Virus record (IMG/VR): IMGVR_UViG_3300028676_000003
Location: 62,001-126,000 of that record
Length of the DNA stretch: 64,000 nucleotides
Source of the DNA: a virus
Strand: one strand, 5' to 3'
The notes under the pieces are model-generated. The model searched no databases, was not told where the DNA came from, and saw only the letters and a program-made list of their open reading frames with translations. Below, piece after piece: positions 6,496-14,662 of the stretch. Position 1 is the stretch's first letter, and every line of letters starts with the position of its first letter. A program made the translations under genes and the position numbers.

Positions 6496-7347
6496 ATGGC
6501 AGATAAAAAAATAAGTCAATTACCTCAAGGTGTAATTAACTCAAATAGCATATTTCCATTGCTAAGCAATGGTGTAACCTCACAAGTATCATATGATGAT
6601 ATGGCTACCGCATTCAGTAGTAGTGGTGGTAGTGGTTCTCAAGATTTTCAAGAAACACTTGAAAATGGATTCACAACAGATATTCCTTTTTATCATGAAA
6701 CATCAGATGGTATTACAGTTCAAAGTGGTATCATAGAACGTGATGGTGAAGCATTTCCTTTGAATGGTATTAACATGGATTATAGTAGTCAAGTAGCTGG
6801 AGCTTTTGTTAGAATAGGTTTCTCTACTGGTGAAGGACCAGTTATTGTTATCGAAACTAATTATATTGGTGGTGAAGAACTTGTTGATACAATTTCAACT
6901 AATTATTATTTACCTCATAGTCAAGATGGTGGGTCAAACCAAGTTATAACAGACAAGGATTTGTCTACAGGTAATTTTACTTCAGAAATTAGTTCACGTG
7001 CAACTGAAGTACCAAGTTCAGGTAATACATGGATTCAAGATTTTTATTGGACACGTGTTGGAAATACTGTTAGCTGTACTGCTGAGATTAGTGTTCAAAT
7101 TAACCAAGATGTTAGTAGCAATGGAACTTGGGTTGAATTTACTCTTCCTTTCCCTCAATCTAATTCTCAATCAAGGACCAATGTCGGAAACGGTGTACTA
7201 GCTGGTGGTGGTGTTAACGGTATTTATACCTCAGCATTTATCCAAATGGAAGATACAACACACGCTAAGGTTAGATTCTACGGAAAATCAGGCGATACTT
7301 CAAGTTCATATCAAGGTGAAATTCACTTTACATACTTAACAGAATAA
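6496..7347 (+). CDS. Short tail-fibre-like protein sharing the N-terminus of the long fibre
   Basis: 283 aa. Residues 1-40 (MADKKISQLPQGVINSNSIFPLL ... VTSQVSYDDM) are a close paralogue of the start of the 801-aa fibre at 60962. This suggests a shared virion-attachment domain. A Gly/Ser linker (SSSGGSGS) follows. The rest is beta-rich and uncharged, ending in a receptor-like domain (about 155-283) with WIQDFYWTRVGNTVSCTAE and many Ser/Thr/Asn. It is probably an alternative or accessory fibre tip. The next gene, a methyltransferase, starts 5 nt later. Confidence 0.75.
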   Translation: MADKKISQLPQGVINSNSIFPLLSNGVTSQVSYDDMATAFSSSGGSGSQDFQETLENGFTTDIPFYHETSDGITVQSGIIERDGEAFPLNGINMDYSSQVAGAFVRIGFSTGEGPVIVIETNYIGGEELVDTISTNYYLPHSQDGGSNQVITDKDLSTGNFTSEISSRATEVPSSGNTWIQDFYWTRVGNTVSCTAEISVQINQDVSSNGTWVEFTLPFPQSNSQSRTNVGNGVLAGGGVNGIYTSAFIQMEDTTHAKVRFYGKSGDTSSSYQGEIHFTYLTE

Positions 7348-7351
7348 AAAT

Positions 7352-7822
7352 ATGGAATATAAAAACAATTTAGCTGACTATACAGCTTACATAAAAGAAA
7401 TGGGTGAGAAAACCAATATTGGCCCTAATGATATTATAGATGTAAAATACCTAAGACCACTATATGGAATCTTTAAACCTGAAATGAAATTCTTGGAATT
7501 GGGTTGCGGTGGTGGAAATGTTGTTAGATTTGCTAACAATATTGGATATAAATCAACTGGTGTTGAAATCAACAGAGAATTGACAAAAGACCTTGTAAAT
7601 GTTCAAATAATCAATTGTGATATTAAATTGCTTAGCCCTTATGAATATCAGACAAACGATGTAATTTATATTTATTCTCCTTTTAATGAAGGTTTTGATG
7701 AATATGTTGAGATGGTGGTTGATTCGATGAAGGTTGGTGCTTATATTATGACTCCAAATGTTCATCAAACAAAGAATAAATCACTTAAAAGAGTTGCTCA
7801 TTTTCTATACAAAAAGATATAA
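7352..7822 (+). CDS. Class I SAM-dependent methyltransferase-like protein
   Basis: 156 aa, short for the class. Motif I is FLELGCGGGNVVRFA (about residues 48-62). The acidic end of strand 2 is TGVEIN, motif II is IINCDIK, and the YIYSPF segment sits at the motif IV position. The AdoMet-binding half is complete, but the C-terminal substrate part is minimal. Being 5 nt from the fibre gene, it might modify a virion protein or glycan. The substrate is not evident. Confidence 0.75.
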   Translation: MEYKNNLADYTAYIKEMGEKTNIGPNDIIDVKYLRPLYGIFKPEMKFLELGCGGGNVVRFANNIGYKSTGVEINRELTKDLVNVQIINCDIKLLSPYEYQTNDVIYIYSPFNEGFDEYVEMVVDSMKVGAYIMTPNVHQTKNKSLKRVAHFLYKKI

Positions 7823-7857
7823 TTTTAAACAAAATTAATTTTTTTTGATTTTATAAC

Positions 7858-7865
7858 ATATTTAT
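7858..7865 (+). promoter_or_regulatory. ATATTTAT late-type promoter motif
   Basis: ACATATTTATTATAGAAAT, 35 nt before ATG 7901. Confidence 0.5.
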
Positions 7866-7900
7866 TATAGAAATAAGATTTTATTTAAAACTTAGAACAT

Positions 7901-8116
7901 ATGTCAGACAAAACAGTTACAAAAAAAACCGTAAAAATTAAAGAATCTCATTTAGTTGATTTAATCGACGATATCGTAAATGAAGCAGTTGCGGTTAAAA
8001 AACAGGAATGGATTAACGAACAAGCTAATCTTGAAGCTGGTAAAACAGCAATCTTAGAATCTAAGATGAAAGAATTAGAAGAAAAATTGAATAGACTTAC
8101 TGAAGGTAAGAAATAA
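7901..8116 (+). CDS. Small coiled-coil protein (71 aa)
   Basis: Starts MSDKTVTKKTVKIKESHLVDLIDDIVNE, where KIKESHLVDLIDDIV resembles the IITESQMTRLKQYIVE tag of the gene at 3101. The C-terminal half (ILESKMKELEEKLNRLTE) has heptad leucines and is probably a coiled coil. It has its own late-type motif and a terminator. It may be a small virion or head-core component; function unknown. Confidence 0.6.
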   Translation: MSDKTVTKKTVKIKESHLVDLIDDIVNEAVAVKKQEWINEQANLEAGKTAILESKMKELEEKLNRLTEGKK

Positions 8117-8140
8117 TTTAATTTTACATAAATATATAAC

Positions 8141-8176
8141 AGGCTAGAGGGTTTTCGTAACATCTCTAGCTTTTTA
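8141..8176 (+). terminator. Intrinsic terminator
   Basis: GCTAGAG (8143-8149) pairs with CTCTAGC (8164-8170), followed by TTTTTATTTTT. Confidence 0.75.
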
Positions 8177-8202
8177 TTTTTATACCTTTCCTATTTTACG
8201 AG

Positions 8203-8210
8203 ATATTTAT
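8203..8210 (+). promoter_or_regulatory. ATATTTAT late-type promoter motif
   Basis: GAGATATTTATATCAAG, 17 nt before ATG 8228. Confidence 0.55.
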
Positions 8211-8227
8211 ATCAAGACATACACATT

Positions 8228-9319
8228 ATGGAAAGAGTTATACAAAAACTAGAAAGAGCTACTATACCTCTTGTATCTAGTGTCATTAAAGACGAATTTA
8301 TCGCTGCAAGTGAAACTGCTTTTGACTGTGCTTTTAACGGTACATCAACATTTTATCCTTGGAAGATGCCCGATATACCTAAAGACTTCAAGTTAGGAAT
8401 TATCGTAGGTTCTTCAGGTTCGGGGAAATCTACACTTCTTAAAGAATTTGGTACAGAAGAAGTTCCTGTTTGGGAATCTGACAAATCAATCATATCACAT
8501 TTCGAAACACCAAACGATGGAATCAACAAGCTTATGGCCGTTGGACTGAATTCTATACCGTCTTGGTACAAGCCATATCACGTATTATCCAATGGTGAAA
8601 AATTTAGAGCTGATTTAGCACGCAAATTACGCACGAACTGTGTCATAGATGAGTATACTTCCGTTGTAGATAGAAACGTGGCTAAGGCGGCTTCTGTGAG
8701 CTTATCTAAGTATGTTCAAAGACATAAGTTAAGTGGAGTTGTTTTATCGACGTGTCATCATGACATTGTTGATTGGTTGGAACCTGATTGGGTTTTGAAT
8801 ACAGATACAGGTGAATTAATTCACGGTTTTTTTTTTAAAAGACCAAGCATCGATATTGAAGTATATCGCACAACAAATGAAAGTTGGCGAATGTTTAAAG
8901 ACCATCACTATTTAACTGGAAACCATAATTCAGCTTCAAGATGCTACTTGGCTGTTTGGAACGATACCGTTGTTGGATTTGCCAGCGTAATTACTATGCC
9001 TAGCGGAACCGTTAAGAATGCGTGGCGTGGACATAGGAGTGTTGTCTTGCCTGATTTTCAGGGAATGGGAATTGGTGTGAGATTTACTGAGGCTGTTGCT
9101 CAAATTCACTTGGATGAGGGACATAAGTTTTATTCTCGTACAGCTCACCCAAAGATGATAGAGTATAAGACTGCATCACCTTTGTGGAAACCGACTAGTA
9201 AAAATAAGAAGCTAAGAAAAGATGTTACCGATGATAATACCTTTAAGAATCACGTTTACGATAATAAACGTTTATGTGGTAGCTTTGAGTATATTGGTCC
9301 TAAACAAGACCAATCTTAA
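8228..9319 (+). CDS. ABC-type ATPase fused to GNAT acetyltransferase
   Basis: 363 aa. The N-terminal half is an ABC ATPase: Walker A GSSGSGKST (residues 61-69), signature LSNGE (120-124), Walker B VIDE (139-142) followed by a D-loop-like SVVD, and the switch histidine in STCHHD (175-179). No membrane segment is present, so it is not a transporter subunit. The C-terminal half (about 215-340) has the GNAT AcCoA-binding pattern VVLPDFQGMGIGVRFTEAV. It resembles soluble ABC-GNAT fusions seen in phages, whose substrate I do not know. It has its own late-type promoter motif. The 3' end overlaps the convergent gene by 20 nt. Confidence 0.85.
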   Translation: MERVIQKLERATIPLVSSVIKDEFIAASETAFDCAFNGTSTFYPWKMPDIPKDFKLGIIVGSSGSGKSTLLKEFGTEEVPVWESDKSIISHFETPNDGINKLMAVGLNSIPSWYKPYHVLSNGEKFRADLARKLRTNCVIDEYTSVVDRNVAKAASVSLSKYVQRHKLSGVVLSTCHHDIVDWLEPDWVLNTDTGELIHGFFFKRPSIDIEVYRTTNESWRMFKDHHYLTGNHNSASRCYLAVWNDTVVGFASVITMPSGTVKNAWRGHRSVVLPDFQGMGIGVRFTEAVAQIHLDEGHKFYSRTAHPKMIEYKTASPLWKPTSKNKKLRKDVTDDNTFKNHVYDNKRLCGSFEYIGPKQDQS

Positions 9320-9758
9320 AGATTGCATCGTACATTTCTTGTTTCTTGAACATTGATGCGTCGAAGAATCTTTTGCTAATTTCTTCAAAAAGCTGAGTAT
9401 CAAGGTTATCCATTTCGTATGCCTTGTCTGCTTCTCTAACGATGTAATTTCTGTTTTCTAGAGTAGTAATCATATCTTCATCACAAATTTGGTTTGTGAA
9501 GTCATGGTTATTATTTTCTAGTTTTTGGATAAGTTCATCATCATCGAAATCATCAATATCTGATTCAAAATCCTTTGTATATTTTACTTCGTAGTTGTCT
9601 ACTACATAATCAGGAAGCATATCGTCTTGATATTCTTCGATTTCTTCAAGAACTTCTTTGATTGAGATTTCAATATCTGCGAAACCATCTAGTGTTTCCG
9701 AATGAATAAGTCTACCGTGAAGGGTAATTTTATCGTCTATTGTTTTTGGTGTTTCCAT
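9300..9758 (-). CDS. Acidic hypothetical protein (152 aa)
   Basis: Start chosen at 9758 (METPKTIDDKITLHG). The upstream ATG at 9779 lies inside the -7 box of a host-type promoter and would not be in the mRNA. The protein is strongly acidic (EVLEEIEEYQDDMLPDYV, DIDDFDDDELIQ) with no cysteine motifs or membrane spans. Acidic single-gene early products of phages often bind host proteins or mimic DNA, but that is only a possibility here. Confidence 0.6.
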   Translation of the reverse strand: METPKTIDDKITLHGRLIHSETLDGFADIEISIKEVLEEIEEYQDDMLPDYVVDNYEVKYTKDFESDIDDFDDDELIQKLENNNHDFTNQICDEDMITTLENRNYIVREADKAYEMDNLDTQLFEEISKRFFDASMFKKQEMYDAIFKIGLV

Positions 9759-9776
9759 ATAATGTCTTTTAATAGA

Positions 9777-9807
9777 CAAAGGTACTAAAATAAAACAATA
9801 AAAGCAA
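9777..9807 (-). promoter_or_regulatory. Bacteroidota-type promoter (- strand)
   Basis: Reads TTG (9807-9805), 20 nt spacer, TACCTTTG (9784-9777) towards the gene at 9758; it decides that gene's start. Confidence 0.8.
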
Positions 9808-9810
9808 GTC

Positions 9811-10539
9811 TTATTGGTATAGTTGAGGGTTTAGTTTTCCATATTTTCTAATGATAACACCAGCAACTGCATTGGCTTCATTTTCAATTGGACTTCCGTC
9901 TTCTCCATCTTTTCCAGCGTTTAGTAGTCTTCCTTGAATATTTTGTTGATGGTGGACCAATTCGTGAGCTATTGAACGACATACATCGATAATTGCTCTG
10001 TCTTTAACATAAATCTTGATGAATCCATCTAAGTTATAGTAAGCAGTTGTTGTTAAGTCAGGCGTTCTCTCATAGGCCAATTCAACCTTGATATCATCAT
10101 TTATTCCAAGATGTGCCTTGGCAAAGTTTATAAAGTCTGCAACTTGTCTTACATCTCTTTCATCGTGTGTTAAAAGACCTTCTCTAAGAAGACTTTTAAT
10201 CATTGGTTTATTTTCATTCATCTTAGGGTATCTAATCATATCATCTTTGAATCCAAAGTGCTTATATTGTCCTTTATTGGCTTTAAAACCAAACTTTTTA
10301 TAGAATTGAACAAGTCTGTTCTTATTTCCACCGAAATCACTTGATGGAGTAAGAGCGATAATTTGTTTATTTTTATCTGCATAGTTTATCAGGTCGGTCA
10401 TAATCTTTGAACCAACACCACTATTTCTAACGTCTTTATTTAAAATAATTTTAGATAAGATAAGACTTGTTTTGTTTTCGTAGATATCTAAACCTTGTAG
10501 ATATTCACTATATTTGTTTCTTAAAATTTCTTGTATCAT
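9811..10539 (-). CDS. GNAT-like domain fused to zinc metallopeptidase
   Basis: 242 aa. Residues 1-105 resemble a GNAT acetyltransferase (VRNSGVGSKIMTDLINYA, then VQFYKKFGFK). Residues 113-121, MIKSLLREG, match the LLRE tag found at the N-termini of other genes here. Residues about 130-242 form a peptidase-like domain with HELVH (192-196) and a candidate third ligand in ENEANAVAG (Glu221), as in minimal gluzincin or ImmA/IrrE-like proteases. The internal tag fits the (L/I)xE prohead-protease consensus, so the two halves could be separated during maturation. The promoter motif lies 5 nt upstream. Confidence 0.75.
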   Translation of the reverse strand: MIQEILRNKYSEYLQGLDIYENKTSLILSKIILNKDVRNSGVGSKIMTDLINYADKNKQIIALTPSSDFGGNKNRLVQFYKKFGFKANKGQYKHFGFKDDMIRYPKMNENKPMIKSLLREGLLTHDERDVRQVADFINFAKAHLGINDDIKVELAYERTPDLTTTAYYNLDGFIKIYVKDRAIIDVCRSIAHELVHHQQNIQGRLLNAGKDGEDGSPIENEANAVAGVIIRKYGKLNPQLYQ

Positions 10540-10544
10540 ACTTT

Positions 10545-10552
10545 ATAAATAT
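10545..10552 (-). promoter_or_regulatory. ATATTTAT late-type promoter motif (- strand), 5-nt spacing
   Basis: Reads ATATTTATAAAGT into the ATG at 10539. It overlaps the terminator of the upstream unfoldase gene. Confidence 0.55.
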
Positions 10553-10583
10553 AAAAAAACCCGTGAAAAAATCCACGGGTTTA
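10551..10583 (-). terminator. Intrinsic terminator after the Clp-type gene
   Basis: On the - strand AAACCCGTG and CACGGGTTT form a 9-bp stem followed by a T run. Confidence 0.85.
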
Positions 10584-10590
10584 GTTATTT

Positions 10591-13113
10591 TTACTTAGCT
10601 ACTTTGCTTTTTTTTACCTTGACAATGATTTGACCTGTTTTCTTGTCCAAGTCAATAAGGATTGTTTCACCTTCTTTAACATTTTCGTTAAGGATTTCAT
10701 CAGCCACAGGGTCTTCAACGTAGTGTTGAATTGCTCTACCAAGAGGTCTAGCACCATATGTCTCATCATAACCTTTATCTGCAAGATAATCAACTGCTGA
10801 TGGGGTGATTTCGAACTTGAAGTGTAATTCTCCAATTCTAGATTCCAACTTAGCCAACTCTAAATAGATGATTTCGTTGATATCTTCTTTACGTAAGCTG
10901 TTGAAGATGATTGCTTCATCGATACGGTTAAGGAACTCAGGCTTGAATTTTTTCTTAAGCTCTTTATCAATGATGTTTCTAGCTCTTAATTCAGTGTCCA
11001 TTACGCTATCGATTGTCTCGAATCCCATTTTTCTACCGAAGCTTGAAACTTCTTTAACACCGATGTTTGATGTAAGGATGATAAGCGCATTCTTAAAGTT
11101 AACCTTACGACCTAAACCGTCAGTTAATTGTCCTTCATCCAACAATTGTAACAATATATTGAATACATCAGGGTGTGCTTTTTCAATCTCATCAAAAAGG
11201 ATAACACAATGAGGTTTTCTACGAACCTTTTCTGTTAATTGTCCCCCTTGGTCATACCCCACATATCCAGGAGGTGGACCAACTAAACGAGATACTGAAT
11301 GTTTCTCCATGTATTCCGACATATCCATACGGATAAGAGCATCTGAGTCTCCGAAAACTTGTTCAGCCAATAACTTAGCCAAAAGAGTCTTTCCAACACC
11401 AGTTGGACCTAAGAAAATAAACGAACCTACTGGTTTATTTTTATCTTTGATACCAATACGGTTTCTTTTGATAGCCTTAACAACCTTAGTAACAGCGGCA
11501 TCTTGTCCGATTACCTTACCTTGTAAGTCTTTATCCATGTTGATAAGCTTTTTACCTTCTTGGGTTGAGATTTTACTTAAAGGAATTCCAGTCATCATCG
11601 AAACGATTTCTGAGATTAATTCAACACCAACTTCGGTAATTTTCCCGTCAAGAGTAGCTTCCCATTCAGCTGTAGCAGTTTCAAGTTCACTTTGGATTTC
11701 TTTTTCAACATCACGAAGCTTAGCGGCTTCTTCGTATTTCTGTCTGATAACAACTTCTTTTTTCTCTTCGTTTATTTCTAAGCGTCTAGCTTCAAGTCGT
11801 TTGATATTTTCAGGTTTCTCAACGCTAACACCAGTGCTTGAACCAGCTTCATCTAATACGTCGATTGCTTTATCAGGCATAGCTCTATCCATGATATATC
11901 TATCAGAAAGCTTAACACATTCCTCAATAGCTTCATCAGTGAATTTAACCTTGTGATGTTTTTCGTATTTATCCTTGATATTCATAAGGATAGTTTTTGT
12001 TTCTTCAAGAGTTGGTTCATTAACCAATACAGGTTGAAAACGTCTTGTAAGGGCACCATCTTTTTCAATATTTTCACGATACTCATCAAGAGTAGTAGCA
12101 CCAATACATTGGATTTCACCTCTTGCTAAAGCAGGTTTAAGAATATTTGAAGCATCAAGGGAACCCGAAGCGTTTCCAGCACCTACAATAGTATGTAACT
12201 CATCAATAAACAAGACTACTTCAGGGTTTGCTTTACATTCTTCAAGAATGGCTTTCATTCTTTCTTCGAATTGTCCACGGTATTTTGTACCTGCAACGAT
12301 TGACGCTAATTCAAGGGTCATAATACGTTTATTTGCAAGGGTTCTAGGAGCTTCACCATCTTTGATAAGTTGAGCAAGACCTTCAATTATACTGGTTTTA
12401 CCAACACCTGGGTCTCCGATAAGAACTGGATTGTTTTTCTTTCTACGTGAAAGAATTTGTGAAACTCTTTTGATTTCCACTTTACGACCAACTACTGGGT
12501 CAATTTCACCTCTTTCAACGGCTTTAGATACGTCTCTACAGAAATTATCTAGAACTTGTGTTTTTGATTTGGAATCGTTTGTTGTCGGTTTTTTGAAGTT
12601 ACGCATAGACTTGTTTAAATCGTCTTGGTCTTCGTCGTCACCACTAAAGGCACTGTTTTTGTTTTCTTTGTTCCCCATATCTTTCATTATTTTTAAAAAA
12701 CTATTATACGTTACACCACCTTCTCTTGAAAGGTGATTGTTAACTGGTATTTCGGCACGTAGTATTCCTAACATAAGATGGGTTGTATCAATAACAGAAT
12801 CATTTAGTTTCTCACATTCTGAGTCTACTGTTTTGATTATCAATTTCATGTCTTTAGAAAATGGCAATTTACCTTTTTTGGACCCTACTCTAGGTGTTAA
12901 GTCGGTGTCTCTTAAATACTGAGAAACTTTATCGTGTAGTTCTTCAGTATTCACTTTTAATTTTTCGAACACTTGAGTACATGCATTATCATCGTCTTGT
13001 AAGATAGATAATAGTATGTGTTCGGGTTTGATTTCAATATCATCAAACGTCTTTGCCACAACCGTAGCTTGATTCATTATAATTTTTACTTTAGGAAAAA
13101 TATCATTATTCAT
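10591..13113 (-). CDS. ClpC-like AAA+ protein unfoldase
   Basis: 840 aa, full length for the ClpA/B/C class. Domain order: Clp N domain with two repeats (1-150); AAA-1 with Walker A GDPGVGKT (233-240), pore loop [11 protein letters not shown] and Walker B VLFIDE (300-305); a UVR-like segment [17 protein letters not shown] (457-473); AAA-2 with GPTGVGKT (569-576), VILFDE (637-642) and pore loop [12 protein letters not shown]. The UVR segment in place of the long ClpB middle domain points to ClpC. MGF at 696-698 sits where ClpP-binding loops carry (L/I/V)GF. It could redirect host ClpP or act alone on virion proteins. It has a host-type promoter, so expression is probably early. Confidence 0.93.
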   Translation of the reverse strand: MNNDIFPKVKIIMNQATVVAKTFDDIEIKPEHILLSILQDDDNACTQVFEKLKVNTEELHDKVSQYLRDTDLTPRVGSKKGKLPFSKDMKLIIKTVDSECEKLNDSVIDTTHLMLGILRAEIPVNNHLSREGGVTYNSFLKIMKDMGNKENKNSAFSGDDEDQDDLNKSMRNFKKPTTNDSKSKTQVLDNFCRDVSKAVERGEIDPVVGRKVEIKRVSQILSRRKKNNPVLIGDPGVGKTSIIEGLAQLIKDGEAPRTLANKRIMTLELASIVAGTKYRGQFEERMKAILEECKANPEVVLFIDELHTIVGAGNASGSLDASNILKPALARGEIQCIGATTLDEYRENIEKDGALTRRFQPVLVNEPTLEETKTILMNIKDKYEKHHKVKFTDEAIEECVKLSDRYIMDRAMPDKAIDVLDEAGSSTGVSVEKPENIKRLEARRLEINEEKKEVVIRQKYEEAAKLRDVEKEIQSELETATAEWEATLDGKITEVGVELISEIVSMMTGIPLSKISTQEGKKLINMDKDLQGKVIGQDAAVTKVVKAIKRNRIGIKDKNKPVGSFIFLGPTGVGKTLLAKLLAEQVFGDSDALIRMDMSEYMEKHSVSRLVGPPPGYVGYDQGGQLTEKVRRKPHCVILFDEIEKAHPDVFNILLQLLDEGQLTDGLGRKVNFKNALIILTSNIGVKEVSSFGRKMGFETIDSVMDTELRARNIIDKELKKKFKPEFLNRIDEAIIFNSLRKEDINEIIYLELAKLESRIGELHFKFEITPSAVDYLADKGYDETYGARPLGRAIQHYVEDPVADEILNENVKEGETILIDLDKKTGQIIVKVKKSKVAK

Positions 13114-13144
13114 ATTATATTGTAGGTTTAAATCGTTTACTTAG

Positions 13145-13175
13145 CAAAGGTACTAAATATTTTTTATATAATCAA
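13145..13175 (-). promoter_or_regulatory. Bacteroidota-type promoter (- strand)
   Basis: Reads TTG (13175-13173), 20 nt, TACCTTTG (13152-13145) towards the unfoldase gene. Its -33 box lies in the palindrome at 13169-13184. Confidence 0.8.
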
Positions 13176-13184
13176 GCTTGATTA
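13169..13184. promoter_or_regulatory. 16-bp palindrome between divergent promoters
   Basis: TAATCAAGCTTGATTA is a perfect inverted repeat. It contains the -33 TTG of the rightward promoter and, on the other strand, that of the leftward promoter. It could be an operator controlling both, or may arise simply because the two -33 boxes are back to back. Confidence 0.45.
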
Positions 13185-13208
13185 CTAACATAAATATTCG
13201 TATATTTG
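13178..13208 (+). promoter_or_regulatory. Bacteroidota-type promoter
   Basis: TTG at 13178-13180, 20 nt, TATATTTG at 13201-13208. Transcription would begin just upstream of the ATG at 13224. Confidence 0.8.
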
Positions 13209-13223
13209 TATAAACTATTAATT

Positions 13224-13433
13224 ATGGCAGAATTAACAAAATACGGATTCCCAAAAATTGAGGTCCTAATAAGGTCTAACACTGGTTCAATCAGTAGATT
13301 AGAATTTTTAAATTCGACATATTCCATTGAATGTGGATTTATGATGATTGAAAAATACGACGAAAATAATAATATAATTTGTGAGGTTTTCAGCTTAAAT
13401 GAAGTAAAATCTTACAAAGCATATACAAATTAA
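13224..13433 (+). CDS. Small hypothetical protein (69 aa)
   Basis: Start at ATG 13224 (MAELTKYGFPKIEV), because the in-frame TTG at 13206 is inside the promoter -7 box. The sequence suggests a small beta-rich domain: KIEVLIRS, SRLEFLNS, FMMIEKYDENNNIICEVF. First gene of the rightward operon that ends with thymidylate synthase, so probably expressed early. No family recognised. Confidence 0.6.
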   Translation: MAELTKYGFPKIEVLIRSNTGSISRLEFLNSTYSIECGFMMIEKYDENNNIICEVFSLNEVKSYKAYTN

Positions 13434-13446
13434 ATAAATTTAAAAA

Positions 13447-13887
13447 ATGTTACTAAAAAAAACAGAACAACAAGGAAAAATTAAAGCATTATATTTGTCA
13501 TCAAATATTTGTGCGTCAATCTATGACAAAGAGAATAAGGATTTAATCATCATTTACAAAAACGGTGGTCAATACAAATATCCAACTGTTAGTCTTACAG
13601 ATTACACAAGATTCGAAATGGCCGATAGTCAAGGAGCCGTATTCAACTCACACTTGAAAAAATATGCTCACTTGAAATTAGACAGAGTTGATACTGCTGA
13701 AATCATGAACGAGGTTAACGACCTTAAAGAAGCTGAAGATAAAAAGATGCTTGAGGATGCTACAATCCTTATGATTCACCAATTACAATCAGTTCTTACA
13801 ATGTATAATGTTAGTGGAGCTATTGACAGTGCTATCTTAGATAAAGCTGACAAATCTATTCAACACTACAAAGGTATAAAAAAATAA
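13447..13887 (+). CDS. KTSC-like domain protein
   Basis: 146 aa. Residues about 12-75 fit the KTSC pattern: small residues then SSNICASIYD, LIIIYKNGGQYKYPTVSLTDY, RFEMADSQGAVFNSHLKK. This is a short beta-rich domain found in phage and bacterial proteins, sometimes linked to RNA or nucleic-acid binding, with no firm function. Residues 85-146 are helical. It ends with a 1-nt overlap (TAATG) with the next gene, indicating an operon. Confidence 0.6.
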   Translation: MLLKKTEQQGKIKALYLSSNICASIYDKENKDLIIIYKNGGQYKYPTVSLTDYTRFEMADSQGAVFNSHLKKYAHLKLDRVDTAEIMNEVNDLKEAEDKKMLEDATILMIHQLQSVLTMYNVSGAIDSAILDKADKSIQHYKGIKK

Positions 13888-14072
13888 TGGAACAACCAAA
13901 TTATTTAGATGGTTTTATCCAACAATCCAAAGAAGAGCTGTCCGATGAAGATTGGACAGTTTCTCGTTGGTTGCAATGGATGAAGTTGAATAAGTATAAA
14001 ATAATAAACGAAAGAGATGAGCAAAGAAACAGTACAAATCAGCAAGAAAAAACTTCAGAAGCTTCTGAATAA
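13887..14072 (+). CDS. Small hypothetical protein (61 aa)
   Basis: Begins MEQPNYLDGFIQQSKEELSDEDWTVSRW, then a basic Trp-containing helix (LQWMKLNKYKI) and a polar tail. Start and stop overlap neighbours (TAATG at the front, 56 nt out-of-frame overlap with the gene at 14017). Nothing recognisable; supported by its position inside a compact operon. Confidence 0.5.
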   Translation: MEQPNYLDGFIQQSKEELSDEDWTVSRWLQWMKLNKYKIINERDEQRNSTNQQEKTSEASE

Positions 14073-14205
14073 TTTTTATAGTGTTTGTAGTATGTGTGAT
14101 GAACTTGATATCTATGAACACCAAGAATTAGATAAAAGCATGCAGAAAAAAGAAGAATGGGCTGAAAAGAACTTCGGAAGAGACATTGATAAAGAACAAT
14201 ATTAA
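14017..14205 (+). CDS. Small hypothetical protein (62 aa)
   Basis: Begins MSKETVQISKKKLQKLLNNFYSVCSMC. The N-terminus (VQISKKKLQKLLNNF) has the form of the ITESQ-type segments elsewhere. Two cysteines occur as CSMC, but no second pair follows for zinc binding. The C-terminal half is a charged helix. It overlaps the previous gene and ends 1 nt before the next ATG. Function unknown. Confidence 0.5.
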   Translation: MSKETVQISKKKLQKLLNNFYSVCSMCDELDIYEHQELDKSMQKKEEWAEKNFGRDIDKEQY

Positions 14206-14206
14206 T

Positions 14207-14662
14207 ATGGATTTAACTAAAATAAATGGTGATGAAATCATAGCTTTCCTCAACGAACAATCAGAAAATAACGATGATTTAATTGATATCAGTGTTTATC
14301 CAAGTACATTTGTTTTTGTAGACCAAAAAATTGAAAATGGTATTTATACACTTACTTGTACTGGTAAATATAATAATTGGGGGACACTTCAAGTAATTGA
14401 AGATAACTTAATACAGATTTCTGATAATAAGGTTGAATGTTGGTTTAGTGAACCTTTTGATGGTGATGGAACCTGTGAGGCTTTAGAAGAGGTATTATTA
14501 CCTTGGCTTGAGACACATGAATTTAAAGATGATAAAGAAGAGCAATTCTACATAGAATTGGCTGATGTTTATGAAGGAATCCGTGATGTTAAATTTGATG
14601 ATAAAGAATACTTACAAACACTAATTGATGATTTGATAAGGATTAAAACATATATGAAATAA
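14207..14662 (+). CDS. Hypothetical acidic protein (151 aa)
   Basis: Start at ATG 14207 (MDLTKINGDEIIAFLNEQ), directly after the preceding stop, rather than the in-frame TTG at 14186. It is rich in Asp/Glu (about a quarter of residues). Strand-like segments FVFVDQKIENGIYTLTCTG and IQISDNKVECWFSEP suggest a beta sandwich or small SMI1-like fold. The stop overlaps the thymidylate synthase start (TAATG), so it is co-translated with it. No confident family. Confidence 0.55.
   Translation: MDLTKINGDEIIAFLNEQSENNDDLIDISVYPSTFVFVDQKIENGIYTLTCTGKYNNWGTLQVIEDNLIQISDNKVECWFSEPFDGDGTCEALEEVLLPWLETHEFKDDKEEQFYIELADVYEGIRDVKFDDKEYLQTLIDDLIRIKTYMK

Noticed and set aside
11309-11956. 215-codon frame on the + strand antisense to the ClpC-like gene.
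   Set aside because: It lies wholly inside an unmistakable AAA+ coding region and has a Ser/Ile/Phe-rich shadow composition.
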